Shown here: piece after piece, positions 36,068 through 45,335 of the stretch
Layout of the letters: each line of letters opens with the position of its first letter
Numbering within the stretch: the stretch's first letter is position 1
From: Streptacidiphilus jeojiense
GTDB lineage: Bacteria; Actinomycetota; Actinomycetes; Streptomycetales; Streptomycetaceae
NCBI RefSeq assembly: GCF_000719095.1
Contig: NZ_JOEH01000004.1
Coordinates: forward strand, 310,001-374,000
Direction: 5' to 3'
Length of the DNA stretch: 64,000 nt
Made by a program: the position numbers and the translations under genes
The notes under the pieces: model-generated
Told to the model about the DNA's origin: nothing
Seen by the model: the letters and a program-made list of their open reading frames with translations, nothing else
The model's database searches: none

Positions 36068-36898
36068 ATGACCGGCACGGACGCGGACGGCACGCCCGAC
36101 GGGGCCGGGTCCGCCATCGAGCGGGCCCGCGGAGTGCTGCGCCCGAAGCGCGCGGCGGCCCACTCCGTCCTGACGACGTTCCCGCCGACGCCGGCGCTGG
36201 AACCGTTCGTGGAGTTCCACTGGCACGTCCGCTGGGATCTGCGCGGGCAGCCCCCGTACGACCAGAAGGTGCTGTCCCACCCCAATGTGCACCTGGTGTT
36301 CGAGGAGCCGGTGGCGGCGGTGTACGGGGTGGACCGCGGGCTGTTCGTGCGGCGGCTGGAAGGGCGCGGCCAGGCGCTCGGGGTGAAGTTCCGGCCCGGC
36401 GGCTTCCGGCCGTTCTGGGGACGCCCGGTCCAGGAGCTGTCCGACCGGGTGGTGCCAGCGGACCGGCTCTTCGGTCCGGTCGTGCAGGAGACCAACCGGC
36501 GGCTGCTGGCCCTGGAGGACCCGGCCGGGACGGCCGCCCTGGCGGAGGCCTTCCTGCTGCCGCTCCTGCCCGAACCGGATCCGCAGACGGCCGAGGTGGC
36601 CGCCATGGTCGAGACCGCGGGCCGCGACCGCGACCTGGTCCGGGTCGAGCAGCTGGCCGACCGCTGCGGGGTCTCGGTCCGCACCCTGCAGCGGCTGTTC
36701 GCCGAGTACGTGGGCGCAAGCCCGAAATGGGTGCTGCGCCGGGCCAGACTGCACGAGGCCGCGCAGCGGGCGGAGTCCGGCTCCGTCGACTGGGCCGCGC
36801 TGGCCGCCGACCTCGGGTACGCCGACCAGTCCCACCTCAGCCGCGACTTCACCGCGGTGGTCGGCCTGCCGCCGACGAGGTACGCCCAGCGGAGCTGA
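36068..36898 (+). CDS. AraC-family transcriptional regulator
   Basis: A 276-residue protein. The N-terminal part (HSVLTTFPPTPALEPFVEFHWHVRWDLRG ... LGVKFRPGGFRPF) is the DUF6597-like sensor of this regulator type. The C-terminal AraC double HTH reads RVEQLADRCGVSVRTLQRLFAEYVGASPKWVLRRARLHEA and WAALAADLGYADQSHLSRDFTAVVG. It faces away from the DinB-fold gene and probably controls it. The effector is unknown. The ATG at 36068 is close to the promoter, without a clear ribosome site. Confidence 0.9.
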   Translation: MTGTDADGTPDGAGSAIERARGVLRPKRAAAHSVLTTFPPTPALEPFVEFHWHVRWDLRGQPPYDQKVLSHPNVHLVFEEPVAAVYGVDRGLFVRRLEGRGQALGVKFRPGGFRPFWGRPVQELSDRVVPADRLFGPVVQETNRRLLALEDPAGTAALAEAFLLPLLPEPDPQTAEVAAMVETAGRDRDLVRVEQLADRCGVSVRTLQRLFAEYVGASPKWVLRRARLHEAAQRAESGSVDWAALAADLGYADQSHLSRDFTAVVGLPPTRYAQRS

Positions 36899-36918
36899 GG
36901 CGGCCGTTCCGACCGGGA

Positions 36919-37665
36919 CTACCCGTCTGCCAGCAGGGCGAGGTGGCGGTCGATCAGCCTCCGGGTCTCCTCCTCCTGGTGACCCACCGCCAGGCTCTGC
37001 GCCGCGGCGCCGTCCTTGGCCTCGACCGCGTCCAGGATGGCCACCTGCCGTTCGTCGACCCGCTTGCGCGCCGTGACGGTCTCCGCCGCGGCCCACCGCA
37101 GCGGGGCGAACTCGCCCTGGAGCTGCACCAGCTGGACGGTCAGCCGGGGCGAGCGGGCCGCCACGCCGAGGTGGATCCGGAAGCGGCTGTAGCTGCGGCG
37201 GCAGGCGCCGAGATCGTCGGTCACCACGGCGGTGCGGAACCGGGCCGCATGGCTGCGCAGCTCGTCGAGGTCCTGCTCGCAGGCCCGGGCGGCGGCCAGC
37301 CGGGCCGCCGCCCCCAGCACGGCCGCGCAGTGGTCGCCGAGGTCGCGCAGCTCCTCGCCGGTCCGGGCGCGCAGCTGGTCGGTCAGTGACTCCGCGGAGA
37401 CGGCGGCGGAGCCGTCGATGACGCTGCCGCCGTTGCGCCCGGCCCTGGTCCGGATCACCCCGCGCTGCCGCAGGATGGTCAGCGCCTGGCGCAGGCTGCC
37501 GGTGGAGACGCCGAGTTGGGACGCCAGCTCGCCCTCGGGCGGCAGCCGCTGGCCATGCACCAGCAGGCCGATGGAGACGGCCGTCTCCAGCTGCTGGACG
37601 ACGAGCTCGGCACGGGCCGCCGTCTCCGACCCGGGGAGCCTGAGGAACGCCGAGAGGTCGGACAC
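36919..37665 (-). CDS. GntR-family regulator with FCD domain
   Basis: A 248-residue regulator from the GTG at 37665; the longer frame to 37758 runs through a terminator hairpin. Residues about 10-80 are the winged HTH (VSIGLLVHGQRLPPEGELASQLGVSTGSLRQALTILRQRGVI). The rest is an all-helical ligand domain of FCD type (RDLGDHCAAVLGAAARLAAARA ... RFRIHLGVAARSPRLTVQLVQLQ). It follows the permease on the same strand but is split from it by a strong hairpin. It may sense an amine or amino-acid-derived acid handled by the sarcosine genes. Confidence 0.87.
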   Translation of the reverse strand: MSDLSAFLRLPGSETAARAELVVQQLETAVSIGLLVHGQRLPPEGELASQLGVSTGSLRQALTILRQRGVIRTRAGRNGGSVIDGSAAVSAESLTDQLRARTGEELRDLGDHCAAVLGAAARLAAARACEQDLDELRSHAARFRTAVVTDDLGACRRSYSRFRIHLGVAARSPRLTVQLVQLQGEFAPLRWAAAETVTARKRVDERQVAILDAVEAKDGAAAQSLAVGHQEEETRRLIDRHLALLADG

Positions 37666-37685
37666 CGCACCCTTTCCCTGGTGTG

Positions 37686-37723
37686 CCCCTCCGGCCGGGT
37701 CGCTCTCGGACCGGCCGGAGGGG
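37686..37723 (-). terminator. Terminator of the permease gene
   Basis: CCCCTCCGGCCGG (37686-37698) pairs perfectly with CCGGCCGGAGGGG (37711-37723), loop 12 bases, between the permease stop and the GntR start. Confidence 0.85.
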
Positions 37724-37754
37724 TGGAGCTCAGGCTCCGATGGTAACCAGTGGA

Positions 37755-39332
37755 TCACCCGGTGACGGTGTCCAGGTCAGTGGGGGAGTCGATGGTCTGC
37801 CTGGGCCCGGTGAAGGTCTTCTTCACCGACAGGTGCCAGGCCGCCCAGAGCAGGATCAGCGCGCCGCCCACGACCAGCGGGGTGTAGTTGACGTACTTCC
37901 AGCTGAAGCCGGAGTTGCCGGGCATCCCACCGGGCGAGGTGGGCAGTACCGCGATCACCGTGGTGACGGCGATCTCGGCGAGGGCCAGTACGCAGAGCCA
38001 CTTGTACTTGGCCCCGAGGGTCCAGCCGCCCGGCTTGAAGGCGTCGCCGGCCCGCCAGCGCAGGAAGATCGGGATGGCGAAGGAGAGGTAGAGGCCGACC
38101 ACGCCGATGGAGATGATGGCGTTGAAGGCGACCGGGACCGGGGCGCCGTTGATGTCCACGGTGACCAGCGCGGGCAGGGTCAGCAGCACGGCCAGCACCG
38201 CGACCGCCAGCATGCCGTAGACCGGCACCTGCTTGCTGGTCAGCTTGGTCCAGTAGCGGGCGCCGGGCACCGCGCCGTCCCGGCTGAACGCGTACAGCAT
38301 CCGGGTGATGCTGGTCATGCAGGCGACGGCGCAGAAGAACTGGCCGACCGAGGAGACCAGCAGCACGAAGCCGGCCCAGTTGGGGCTGAGCGCCTGGGTG
38401 AGCACGGTGGCGACGCCGCCGCCGGCCGCGGTCACCTTGGCCGGGTCCTGCACCGCGAAGAGGAAGCTGAGCATCAGCACCCAGCCGCCGATGGCGGAGT
38501 AGAGGATCGACTTCCAGATGCCCTTGGCCGCGGAGTCGGCCGCGCCGACGGTCTCCTCGGAGAGGTGGCAGGAGGCATCGTAGCCGGTGATGGTGTACTG
38601 CGGCAGGATCGCGGCCAGCGGCAGGACGTAGAAGAGGAAGCCGAGGCCGCTGGTGTGGCCGCCGAAGAAGCCGGTGTTGTTGACGGTGTGGGTGAACACC
38701 GCGGCGACGCTCTGGTGGTGGTGCGGGAGGGCCAGCAGGATGACGATGATCACGGCGACGCCGGCCACGTGCCACCACACCGAGATGTTGTTCAGCAGCG
38801 CCAGCAGGTGGCTGGAGAAGATGCTGATCAGCGCGACCGCGGCGAGCACACCGAGGAAGATCAGGAAGACCCGGTCCAGCGAGTAGTGCGAGGCCCAACT
38901 GCTGCTGAAGGTACCGATGGTGGAGTCGATGAAGGTCGCGCACCCGTAGGAGACGGAGGCGGTGATCGCCAGCAGCCCGATGAAGTCCAGCCAGCCGGTG
39001 TAGTAGCTGGCCTTGACGCTGCCGAGCTTCGCCGACCAGAAGTACATGCCGCCCGAGGTCGGGTAGGCCGATACCAGCTCGGACATGCACACCCCGATGA
39101 CCAGGATGAACGCCGAGACCAGCGGCCAGCCCCAGGCGATGGCCACCGGGCCGCCGCTGTTCCAGCCGACGAAGAAGCTGGTGAAGCAGCCGCTGAGGAT
39201 GGAGATGACGGAGAAGGAGATGGCGAAGTTCGAGAAGCCGGACCAGGAGCGGTTCAGCTCCGGCTTGTAACCGAGTTCGGCGAGCTGTCTGTCGTCGTCC
39301 TGAGTGAGCGAGTCGTGGCTGGAAGTGGCCAT
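37755..39332 (-). CDS. APC-superfamily amino acid/amine permease
   Basis: A 525-residue membrane transporter from the ATG at 39332 (GAGGA upstream). About 12 membrane segments. The helix 1 region NRSWSGFSNFAISFSVISILSG with the unwound S-x-S pattern and SELVSAYPTSGGMYFWSAKL match the GabP/choline-like (Uga4/HNM1) branch of the APC family. TGYDASCHLSEETVGA is the conserved helix 6-7 segment. Branch members carry GABA, choline or methylated amines. Beside sarcosine oxidase it likely imports sarcosine or a related methylamine, which is inference. A palindrome overlaps its promoter region and two GntR genes flank it. Confidence 0.85.
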   Translation of the reverse strand: MATSSHDSLTQDDDRQLAELGYKPELNRSWSGFSNFAISFSVISILSGCFTSFFVGWNSGGPVAIAWGWPLVSAFILVIGVCMSELVSAYPTSGGMYFWSAKLGSVKASYYTGWLDFIGLLAITASVSYGCATFIDSTIGTFSSSWASHYSLDRVFLIFLGVLAAVALISIFSSHLLALLNNISVWWHVAGVAVIIVILLALPHHHQSVAAVFTHTVNNTGFFGGHTSGLGFLFYVLPLAAILPQYTITGYDASCHLSEETVGAADSAAKGIWKSILYSAIGGWVLMLSFLFAVQDPAKVTAAGGGVATVLTQALSPNWAGFVLLVSSVGQFFCAVACMTSITRMLYAFSRDGAVPGARYWTKLTSKQVPVYGMLAVAVLAVLLTLPALVTVDINGAPVPVAFNAIISIGVVGLYLSFAIPIFLRWRAGDAFKPGGWTLGAKYKWLCVLALAEIAVTTVIAVLPTSPGGMPGNSGFSWKYVNYTPLVVGGALILLWAAWHLSVKKTFTGPRQTIDSPTDLDTVTG

Positions 39333-39413
39333 GGTTGGTCCTCGTGGCGGAGTCGGGGCATGACGGTGGATCAACCGACGGGGCGGGCCCGGGTTCGTGG
39401 TGCGTTAAGGTAT

Positions 39414-39426
39414 AAGGTTAGACCTT
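39414..39426. promoter_or_regulatory. Candidate GntR operator upstream of the permease
   Basis: AAGGT-TAG-ACCTT is a perfect 5-bp inverted repeat with 3-bp spacer, about 80 bp before the permease start, with another AAGGT just upstream at 39407. The gap 39333-39472 is AT-richer than its surroundings. Confidence 0.5.
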
Positions 39427-39472
39427 TTGATGACAAGACTTTTTGCCGAGGCGTTTCCAGTGGGTTTCCCGC

Positions 39473-40132
39473 TCAGAGGACGGCGCGGATCGCGATCTCG
39501 AAACCGGTGACGTGGTCGGTCGCACACGCCGCGGCGCGCTCGGCGTCGCCGTCGATGACCGCGCTCAGCAGCTCGCTGTGTTCGCCGACGTGCCCGGCCA
39601 GCCCGGGGAGCCGGCCCAGGAACAGGCACCAGATCCGGGTCGCCAGATTGTCGTAGCCGACGAGGGTGGACTCCAGGTACGGGTTGCCGGTGGCGGCGTA
39701 GACGGCTCGGTGCAGCCGCAGGTCCAGGCGCATCAACTCGAGCGGGGTGGTGGACGGTTGGCCGCTCCGCTCGGCGACCAGATCGGCCAGCCCGGCGAGC
39801 AGCTCCCGGTCCGCGGCGGTCGACCTGCGGGCCGCGGCGGCCGCCGCCAGCGGCTCCAACTGCCGCCGTACCTCCGAGACATGGCCCAGATCGGTGAGGT
39901 GCACCTCGGTCGCGAAGGTGCCGCGACGGGGGTAGGCCACGACCAGGCGGTCCGCCTCCAGCCGCTTCAGCGCCTCCCGGACGGGGGTCCGGCCGACGCC
40001 CAGCTCCCGCGCCAACTGCTCGTCGTTGAGCGGCGATCCGGGGCGGATCTGCAGGGTCACCAGCTGGTCGGTGAGGGTCCGGTAGGCCTGCTCGGCCAGT
40101 GAGGGGGCGGCCGTGGCGCTGCTGACGGGCAT
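39473..40132 (-). CDS. GntR/FCD-family regulator, likely of the sox operon
   Basis: A 219-residue repressor-type protein. The winged HTH is SLAEQAYRTLTDQLVTLQIRPGSPLNDEQLARELGVGRTPVREALKRLEADRLVVAYPRRGTFA abbreviated here by its key parts: LAEQAYRTL, PGSPLNDEQLARELGVGRTP and YPRRGTF. The FCD domain has the metal-binding pattern DLRLHRAVYAATGNPYLE and GEHSELLSAVIDGD. It is divergent from soxB, with promoter hexamers and a near-palindrome between, so it should control sarcosine oxidase. The ligand may be sarcosine or glycine betaine breakdown products. Confidence 0.9.
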   Translation of the reverse strand: MPVSSATAAPSLAEQAYRTLTDQLVTLQIRPGSPLNDEQLARELGVGRTPVREALKRLEADRLVVAYPRRGTFATEVHLTDLGHVSEVRRQLEPLAAAAAARRSTAADRELLAGLADLVAERSGQPSTTPLELMRLDLRLHRAVYAATGNPYLESTLVGYDNLATRIWCLFLGRLPGLAGHVGEHSELLSAVIDGDAERAAACATDHVTGFEIAIRAVL

Positions 40133-40157
40133 GGCTCGGCGTCCTTCCCTCGACTCC

Positions 40158-40210
40158 TTGACGCTGCTGCGACGGGGGACCTACGGTAGCGCAGCAACTG
40201 GTATATCAGT
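40158..40210 (+). promoter_or_regulatory. soxB promoter with overlapping operator
   Basis: TTGACG (40158-40163) and TACGGT (40182-40187), spaced 18 bp, form a sigma-70-type promoter. ACTGGTATATCAGT (40197-40210) just downstream is a near-palindrome (12 of 14) close to the xGTxxxACx half-sites used by FCD-type GntR proteins. AAGGAG precedes the soxB ATG. Confidence 0.6.
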
Positions 40211-40239
40211 CGTCGCATGCAGGGATTCCAAGGAGTCGC

Positions 40240-41457
40240 ATGACGCCGGTCAACGTTGAGCATCCGGACTTCCTCTGGCGCAACCCCGATCCCGCTCCCG
40301 GCTACGACGTGGTGGTCGTCGGCGGCGGCGGCCACGGCCTGGCGACCGCCTACTACCTCGCCCGCAACCACGGCATCCGCCGGGTCGCGGTGCTGGAGAA
40401 GGGCTGGCTGGCCGGCGGCAACATGGCGCGCAACACCACGATCATCCGCTCCAACTACCTCTGGGACGAGAGCGCGGCGATCTACGAGCACGCGCTCAAG
40501 CTCTGGGAGGGGCTGGAGGAGGACCTCGGCTATCCGCTGCTGTTCAGCCAGCGCGGGGTGCTCAACCTGGCCCACACCCTGCAGGACGTCAGGGAGACCC
40601 GGCGGCGGGTGTACGCCAACCAGCTCAACGGCGTCGACGCCGAGTGGCTGGAGCCGGAGCAGGTCGCCGAGGTCTGCCCGATCGTCAACACCTCGCCGGA
40701 CGTGCGGCATCCGGTGCTCGGCGCGACCTACCAGCCACGCGCCGGTATCGCCAAGCACGACTACGTCGCCTGGGGCTTCGCCCGCCGCGCGGACGAGTAC
40801 GGGATCGACCTGATCCAGGACTGCGAGGTCACCGGACTGGACATCCGCGGCGGGCGGATCGTCGGGGTGGACACCACCCGGGGCCGGATCGCGACCGGGA
40901 AGGTCGCGCTGGCGGCGGCGGGCCACACCTCGGTGCTGGCCGCAATGGCGGGGCTGCGGCTGCCGCTGCAGAGCCATCCGCTCCAGGCCCTGGTCTCCGA
41001 GCTGCTGGAGCCGGTCCACCCCACCGTGGTGATGTCCAACGCGGTGCATGTCTACGTCTCCCAGGCGCACAAGGGCGAACTGGTCATGGGCGCCGGCATC
41101 GACAGCCAGAACGGCTACGGCCAGCGCGGCTCCTTCCACATCATCGAGCGGCAGATGGCGGCGGCGCTGGAGCTGTTCCCGGTCTTCGCCCGGGCGCACC
41201 TGCTGCGCAGCTGGGCCGGGATCGTGGACACCACGCCGGACGCCTCGCCGATCGTCGGGCTCACGCCCGTGGCCGGCCTCTACCTCAACTGCGGGTGGGG
41301 GACCGGCGGGTTCAAGGCCACCCCGGGGGTCGGCTGGTGCTTCGCACACACCGTCGCCCATGACCGACCGCACCCCTACAACGCACCGTTCACCCTGGAA
41401 CGCTTCACCAGCGGGGCACTGGTCGACGAGCACGGGGCGGCTGCTGTGGCCCACTAG
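40240..41457 (+). CDS. soxB: Heterotetrameric sarcosine oxidase subunit beta
   Basis: A 405-residue flavoprotein. The dinucleotide motif [19 protein letters not shown] binds FAD. H173 in [11 protein letters not shown] matches the His that carries covalent FMN in this enzyme class. [15 protein letters not shown] is the conserved flavin loop and [17 protein letters not shown] the C-terminal FAD contact. Subunit beta oxidises sarcosine (N-methylglycine) to an imine that passes to subunit alpha; electrons go to FMN and O2, giving H2O2. It heads the soxBDAG operon, with a repeat hairpin before soxD. Confidence 0.97.
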   Translation: MTPVNVEHPDFLWRNPDPAPGYDVVVVGGGGHGLATAYYLARNHGIRRVAVLEKGWLAGGNMARNTTIIRSNYLWDESAAIYEHALKLWEGLEEDLGYPLLFSQRGVLNLAHTLQDVRETRRRVYANQLNGVDAEWLEPEQVAEVCPIVNTSPDVRHPVLGATYQPRAGIAKHDYVAWGFARRADEYGIDLIQDCEVTGLDIRGGRIVGVDTTRGRIATGKVALAAAGHTSVLAAMAGLRLPLQSHPLQALVSELLEPVHPTVVMSNAVHVYVSQAHKGELVMGAGIDSQNGYGQRGSFHIIERQMAAALELFPVFARAHLLRSWAGIVDTTPDASPIVGLTPVAGLYLNCGWGTGGFKATPGVGWCFAHTVAHDRPHPYNAPFTLERFTSGALVDEHGAAAVAH

Positions 41458-41494
41458 GCGGGGTCCCTCGGCTGCGGACCGTAGCGGGCTGGGC

Positions 41495-41567
41495 GCGCAG
41501 TTCCCCGCGCCCCTGGGGGTCTGCAACTGGCCCGGTTGCGCAACCTCAGGGGCGCGGGGAACTGCGC
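41495..41567. repeat. Intergenic long hairpin repeat between soxB and soxD
   Basis: GCGCAGTTCCCCGCGCCCCTG in two parts: left arm 41495-41515 and its perfect 21-bp reverse complement 41547-41567, with an inner hairpin (GCAAC/GTTGC). A half copy with 19 identical bases lies at 62371-62389. It resembles the dispersed REP/MITE-like hairpins of streptomycetes. Here it may attenuate soxB relative to the downstream genes or shield the message end. Confidence 0.75.
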
Positions 41568-41629
41568 GACAAGCCAGGCAGCTCCCGCACCCGAAATCCG
41601 AACACCCTCCGCGCGACAGGAGACAACGT

Positions 41630-41914
41630 ATGCAGCTCATCCCCTGCCCCTGGTGCGGTCCGCGCGAGGAGGCCGAGTACCACTACGGCGGCCAGGCCCA
41701 TATCGCCTACCCCGAGGACCCGCAGGGCCTGACCGACGAGCAGTGGGCGCAGTACGTCTTCTTCCGGGACAACCCTAAGGGCCCGTTCGCCGAGCGCTGG
41801 CTGCACAACGCCGGCTGCCGCCGCTGGTTCAACGCGGTCCGCGACACCGCCACGCACCGACTGCTGGCCGTGTACCGCAGCGGCGAGCCGCGTCCGGAGG
41901 TGTCGAGCCGATGA
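41630..41914 (+). CDS. soxD: Sarcosine oxidase subunit delta
   Basis: A 94-residue zinc-binding structural subunit. C6 and C9 (CPWC) with H59 and C63 (WLHNAGCRRWF) match the four zinc ligands known for this subunit. EEAEYHYGGQAHIAYP is a family hallmark. The ATG at 41630 follows AGGAGA. It overlaps soxA by four bases (ATGA), so they are translationally coupled. Confidence 0.96.
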   Translation: MQLIPCPWCGPREEAEYHYGGQAHIAYPEDPQGLTDEQWAQYVFFRDNPKGPFAERWLHNAGCRRWFNAVRDTATHRLLAVYRSGEPRPEVSSR

Positions 41915-44748
41915 GCGCACCCTTCCGCCTGCCCGGCCGCGGACTGGTCGACCGGGGCACCGAGCTGGAGTTCCGCTTCGACGGCCGCTCGTACACCGGC
42001 CATCCCGGCGACACCCTGGCCTCGGCCCTGCTCGCCAACGGCGTGCACCGGGTGGCCACCGGCATCGAGTACGGCCGTCCGCGCGGCATCGTCTCGGCCG
42101 GTGTCGAGGAACCCTCGGCCCTGGTGCAGATCGAGGCGCCGTTCCCGGAACCGATGCTGCAGGCCACCACGGTGGAGCTGTACTCCGGACTGGTGGCGCG
42201 CGGTCTGGCCGGACGCGGCCGGCTCGCCCCCGGCCCCGATCCGGCGCGCTACGACGCGGTGCACGCCCACTGCGATCTGCTGGTGGTCGGCGCCGGCCCG
42301 GCCGGGCTGACAGCCGCGCTGGCCGGAGCGCGGGACGGACAGCGGGTGGTGCTGCTCGACGACCAGCCGCAGCCGGGCGGATCGCTGCTCGGCAGCGCCG
42401 AGACGGTGGACGGCCGGCCGGGCCCGGAGTGGGCCGCCGGGGCTGCCGCCGAGCTGGCCGGCCACCCCGATGTGCGGGTGCTCGGCCGGACCACGGCCTT
42501 CGGCTGCTACGACGACGGCTTCGTGCTGGCCCTGGAGCGGCGGACCGACCACCTGGGAGCCGCTGCCCCGGCGGGGATGTCCCGGCAGCGGGTCTGGCGG
42601 CTGCGGGCCGGGCGCATCGTGCTGGCCACAGGGGCGCACGAGCGTCCGCTGGTGTTCGCGGACAACGACCGTCCTGGGATCATGCTGGCCGGTGCGGCCC
42701 GCACCTATCTGCACCGCTACGGCGTGCTGGCGGGGCGTCAGGTGGTGGTGTGCACCACCGACGACAGCGCCTACCGGGCGGCGGTCGACCTCGCCGACGC
42801 CGGGGCGACCGTCGCGGCCGTGGTCGACGCCCGTCCGCGGGTGCCGGAGGCGTGGGCGGAGGAGTGCGCCCGGCGCGGCATCGAGGTGCGCGCCGGGGAG
42901 GTGGTGACCGGCACCAGCGGATCGGAGCGGATCACCCGCGCGCACACCGTGCCGTACGCGGGCGGGCAGCTGAACGGCCTGCGCCGGGGCATCGACTGCG
43001 ACCTGCTGCTGGTCTCCGGCGGCTGGAACCCGGTGGCGCACCTGTACAGCCATGCGCGGGGCGCACTGCGCTACGACCCGGCGCGCGGAGCCTTCCTCCC
43101 CGACGGCGAGCTGCCGGGGATCCGGGTGGCCGGCTCCGCCCGGGGCTGCGTCACCCTCGCGGAGTGCCTGGCCGACGGCGCCCGGACGGTGGGTCAACTG
43201 CCGCCACCGGCAACCGAACCCGTGCCGGAGCCCACCCCGGGACTGGTGCTCTGGTCGGTGCCCGACCCGTCCGAGCAGGACGGCGGCGCCCCCCGTCCCC
43301 GCTTCGTCGACCTCCAGCGCGACGCCACCGTCGCCGACGTGCTGCGGGCCACCGGGGCCGGGCTGCGCTCGGTGGAGCACGTCAAGCGCTACACCACCAT
43401 CGGCACCGCCCACGACCAGGGCCGTACCTCGGGCGTGATCGCCTCCGGCATCGTCGCCGAGGCCCTCGGGGTGGACATCGCCGCGCTGGGCACCACCACC
43501 TTCCGCCCGCCCTACACACCGGTGTCCTTCGCGGCGCTGGCCGGACGGGACCGCGGCGCGCTCTTCGACCCGGTCCGGGTGACCCCGCTGCACGGCTGGC
43601 ACACCGCCCACGGCGCCGAGTTCGAGAACGTCGGACAGTGGAAGCGCCCCCGCTACTACCCGCTCGCGGGGGAGTCCATGGAGGCGGCCGTACTGCGCGA
43701 GTGCCGCGCGGCCCGGGGGTCGGTGGCGCTGATGGACGGCTCCACCCTGGGGAAGATCAACGTCCAGGGCCCTGACGCCGGCGAACTGCTGGACCGCGTC
43801 TACACCAATCTGATGAGCACGCTGAAGCCGGGATCGGCCCGCTACGGCGTGATGTGCGGCGTCGACGGCATGGTGCTGGACGACGGCACCGTGATCCGGG
43901 TGGCCGAGCAGGAGTTCCTGCTCACCACGACCACCGGCAACGCCGCTACGGTGCTGGACTGGATGGAGGAGTGGCTCCAGACCGAGTGGCCGGACCTCAG
44001 GGTCACCCTGACCTCGGTCACCGACCACTGGGTGACCGTCCCGCTGGTGGGTCCGGCCTCGCGGGCGGTGCTGGCCGCCGTCGCCCCCGACCTGGACGTC
44101 TCCAACGCCGCCTTCCCCTTCATGACCTGGCGCGACGCCACGGTGGCGGGGGTGCCGGCCCGGATCTGCCGGATCAGCTTCTCCGGCGAGCTGGCCTACG
44201 AGGTCAACGTCCGCGGCTGGGAGGGGCTGCGGGTCTGGGAGGCGCTGCTCGCCGCCGGGGAGCCGTACGGGATCACCCCCTACGGCACCGAGACCATGCA
44301 CGTGCTGCGCGCCGAGAAGGGCTACCCCATCATCGGCCAGGACACCGACGGCACGGTCACCCCGCAGGACCTGGGCCTGGGCTGGGCGGTGTCGAAGAAG
44401 AAGCCCGACTTCCTCGGCAAGCGCTCCTTCACCCGCGCGGAGAACCTGCGCACCGACCGCAAGCAGTTGGTCGGCCTGCTGCCGGAGGACCCTGACCTGC
44501 TGCTGCCCGAGGGCGCCCAGCTGATCAGTGGCGCGACGCTGCCGGCGCCGCCCGTGCCCATGCACGGCCATGTCACCTCCAGCTACCGCAGCGCGGCGCT
44601 CGGGCGCACCTTCGCCCTGGCCCTGGTCAAGGCCGGCCGCGAGTGCATCGGCGACACCATCCATGTCCCGCTGGAGGACGGCGTCCACCCGGTGCTGATC
44701 ACCGATCCGGTGCTCTACGACAAGGAAGGAGCCCGTCGTGACGGCTGA
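41911..44748 (+). CDS. soxA: Sarcosine oxidase subunit alpha
   Basis: A 945-residue subunit. Residues about 20-100 resemble the 2Fe-2S-ferredoxin-like N-domain without the cluster Cys. The NAD+-binding Rossmann motif is GAGPAG at 127-132 (LLVVGAGPAGLTAALAG). A second nucleotide fold follows, then the C-terminal folate-binding GcvT-like domain (from about 560: PLHGWHTAHGAEFENVGQW; ISFSGELAYEVNVRGWEGL). It takes the methylene group from the imine onto tetrahydrofolate, giving 5,10-methylene-THF and glycine. The length is usual for the family. The 3' end overlaps soxG. Confidence 0.97.
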   Translation: MSAPFRLPGRGLVDRGTELEFRFDGRSYTGHPGDTLASALLANGVHRVATGIEYGRPRGIVSAGVEEPSALVQIEAPFPEPMLQATTVELYSGLVARGLAGRGRLAPGPDPARYDAVHAHCDLLVVGAGPAGLTAALAGARDGQRVVLLDDQPQPGGSLLGSAETVDGRPGPEWAAGAAAELAGHPDVRVLGRTTAFGCYDDGFVLALERRTDHLGAAAPAGMSRQRVWRLRAGRIVLATGAHERPLVFADNDRPGIMLAGAARTYLHRYGVLAGRQVVVCTTDDSAYRAAVDLADAGATVAAVVDARPRVPEAWAEECARRGIEVRAGEVVTGTSGSERITRAHTVPYAGGQLNGLRRGIDCDLLLVSGGWNPVAHLYSHARGALRYDPARGAFLPDGELPGIRVAGSARGCVTLAECLADGARTVGQLPPPATEPVPEPTPGLVLWSVPDPSEQDGGAPRPRFVDLQRDATVADVLRATGAGLRSVEHVKRYTTIGTAHDQGRTSGVIASGIVAEALGVDIAALGTTTFRPPYTPVSFAALAGRDRGALFDPVRVTPLHGWHTAHGAEFENVGQWKRPRYYPLAGESMEAAVLRECRAARGSVALMDGSTLGKINVQGPDAGELLDRVYTNLMSTLKPGSARYGVMCGVDGMVLDDGTVIRVAEQEFLLTTTTGNAATVLDWMEEWLQTEWPDLRVTLTSVTDHWVTVPLVGPASRAVLAAVAPDLDVSNAAFPFMTWRDATVAGVPARICRISFSGELAYEVNVRGWEGLRVWEALLAAGEPYGITPYGTETMHVLRAEKGYPIIGQDTDGTVTPQDLGLGWAVSKKKPDFLGKRSFTRAENLRTDRKQLVGLLPEDPDLLLPEGAQLISGATLPAPPVPMHGHVTSSYRSAALGRTFALALVKAGRECIGDTIHVPLEDGVHPVLITDPVLYDKEGARRDG

Positions 44749-45274
44749 GACTGCTGAGACGGCAACCGACGTGGCAGTGGCGGAAGTTCCGCGGCTCACC
44801 CAGCTCTCGCTGCGCCTGGACCCGGACGGGCCCGCGGCCGCCTCGGTGGCGAAGCTCCTCGGCACCGGACTGCCGACCACGCCGTGCATCTGGGTCCAGG
44901 CGGGTCCGGTGGACCTGCTGTGGCTGGGCCCCGACGAGTGGCTGCTGCTCGCCGCCCCGGACGCGGACGGCCTCCGGCCCGCTTTGGTGCAGGCCATCGC
45001 CCCCGACTTCGGGACGGTCACCGACGTCTCCGCCCAGCGCACCGCCTTCGACCTCACCGGCCCGGACGTCCGCGAGGTCCTGGCCCGGGGCTGCGCCATC
45101 GACCTGCATCCGAGGGCCGCCCCCGTCGGCACCTGTGTGCAGACCCTGCTGGCGCAGGCCGGGGTGGTGCTGACGGTCCGTGCGACGGAGCCGCCGGCGG
45201 TCCGGCTGCTGGTGCGCTCGTCCTACGCCCCCTACCTGCTGTCCTGGCTCGGCGACGCGGTGTCCGGGCGGTGA
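44738..45274 (+). CDS. soxG: Sarcosine oxidase subunit gamma
   Basis: A 178-residue subunit starting at GTG 44738 within the end of soxA (AAGGAAGGAG upstream). LTQLSLRLDPDGPA, IWVQAGPVDLLWLGPDEWLLLA and FDLTGPDVREVLARGCAIDLHP match SoxG, a GcvT-like fold that helps shape the tetramer and the folate channel. It ends the operon, facing the ABC exporter genes across a shared hairpin. Confidence 0.93.
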   Translation: MTAETAETATDVAVAEVPRLTQLSLRLDPDGPAAASVAKLLGTGLPTTPCIWVQAGPVDLLWLGPDEWLLLAAPDADGLRPALVQAIAPDFGTVTDVSAQRTAFDLTGPDVREVLARGCAIDLHPRAAPVGTCVQTLLAQAGVVLTVRATEPPAVRLLVRSSYAPYLLSWLGDAVSGR

Positions 45275-45280
45275 CGCGCG

Positions 45281-45316
45281 GGGGCCCGGCAGCGCACCTC
45301 TGCGCCACCGGGCTCC
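45281..45316. terminator. Two-way terminator between soxG and the ABC exporter
   Basis: GGGGCCCGG (45281-45289) pairs with CCGGGCTCC (45308-45316), one mismatch, and GCGCA/TGCGC forms the inner stem with loop CCTC. It starts seven bases after soxG. Confidence 0.65.
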
Positions 45317-45335
45317 AAGCAGGATTGACGGGCCG

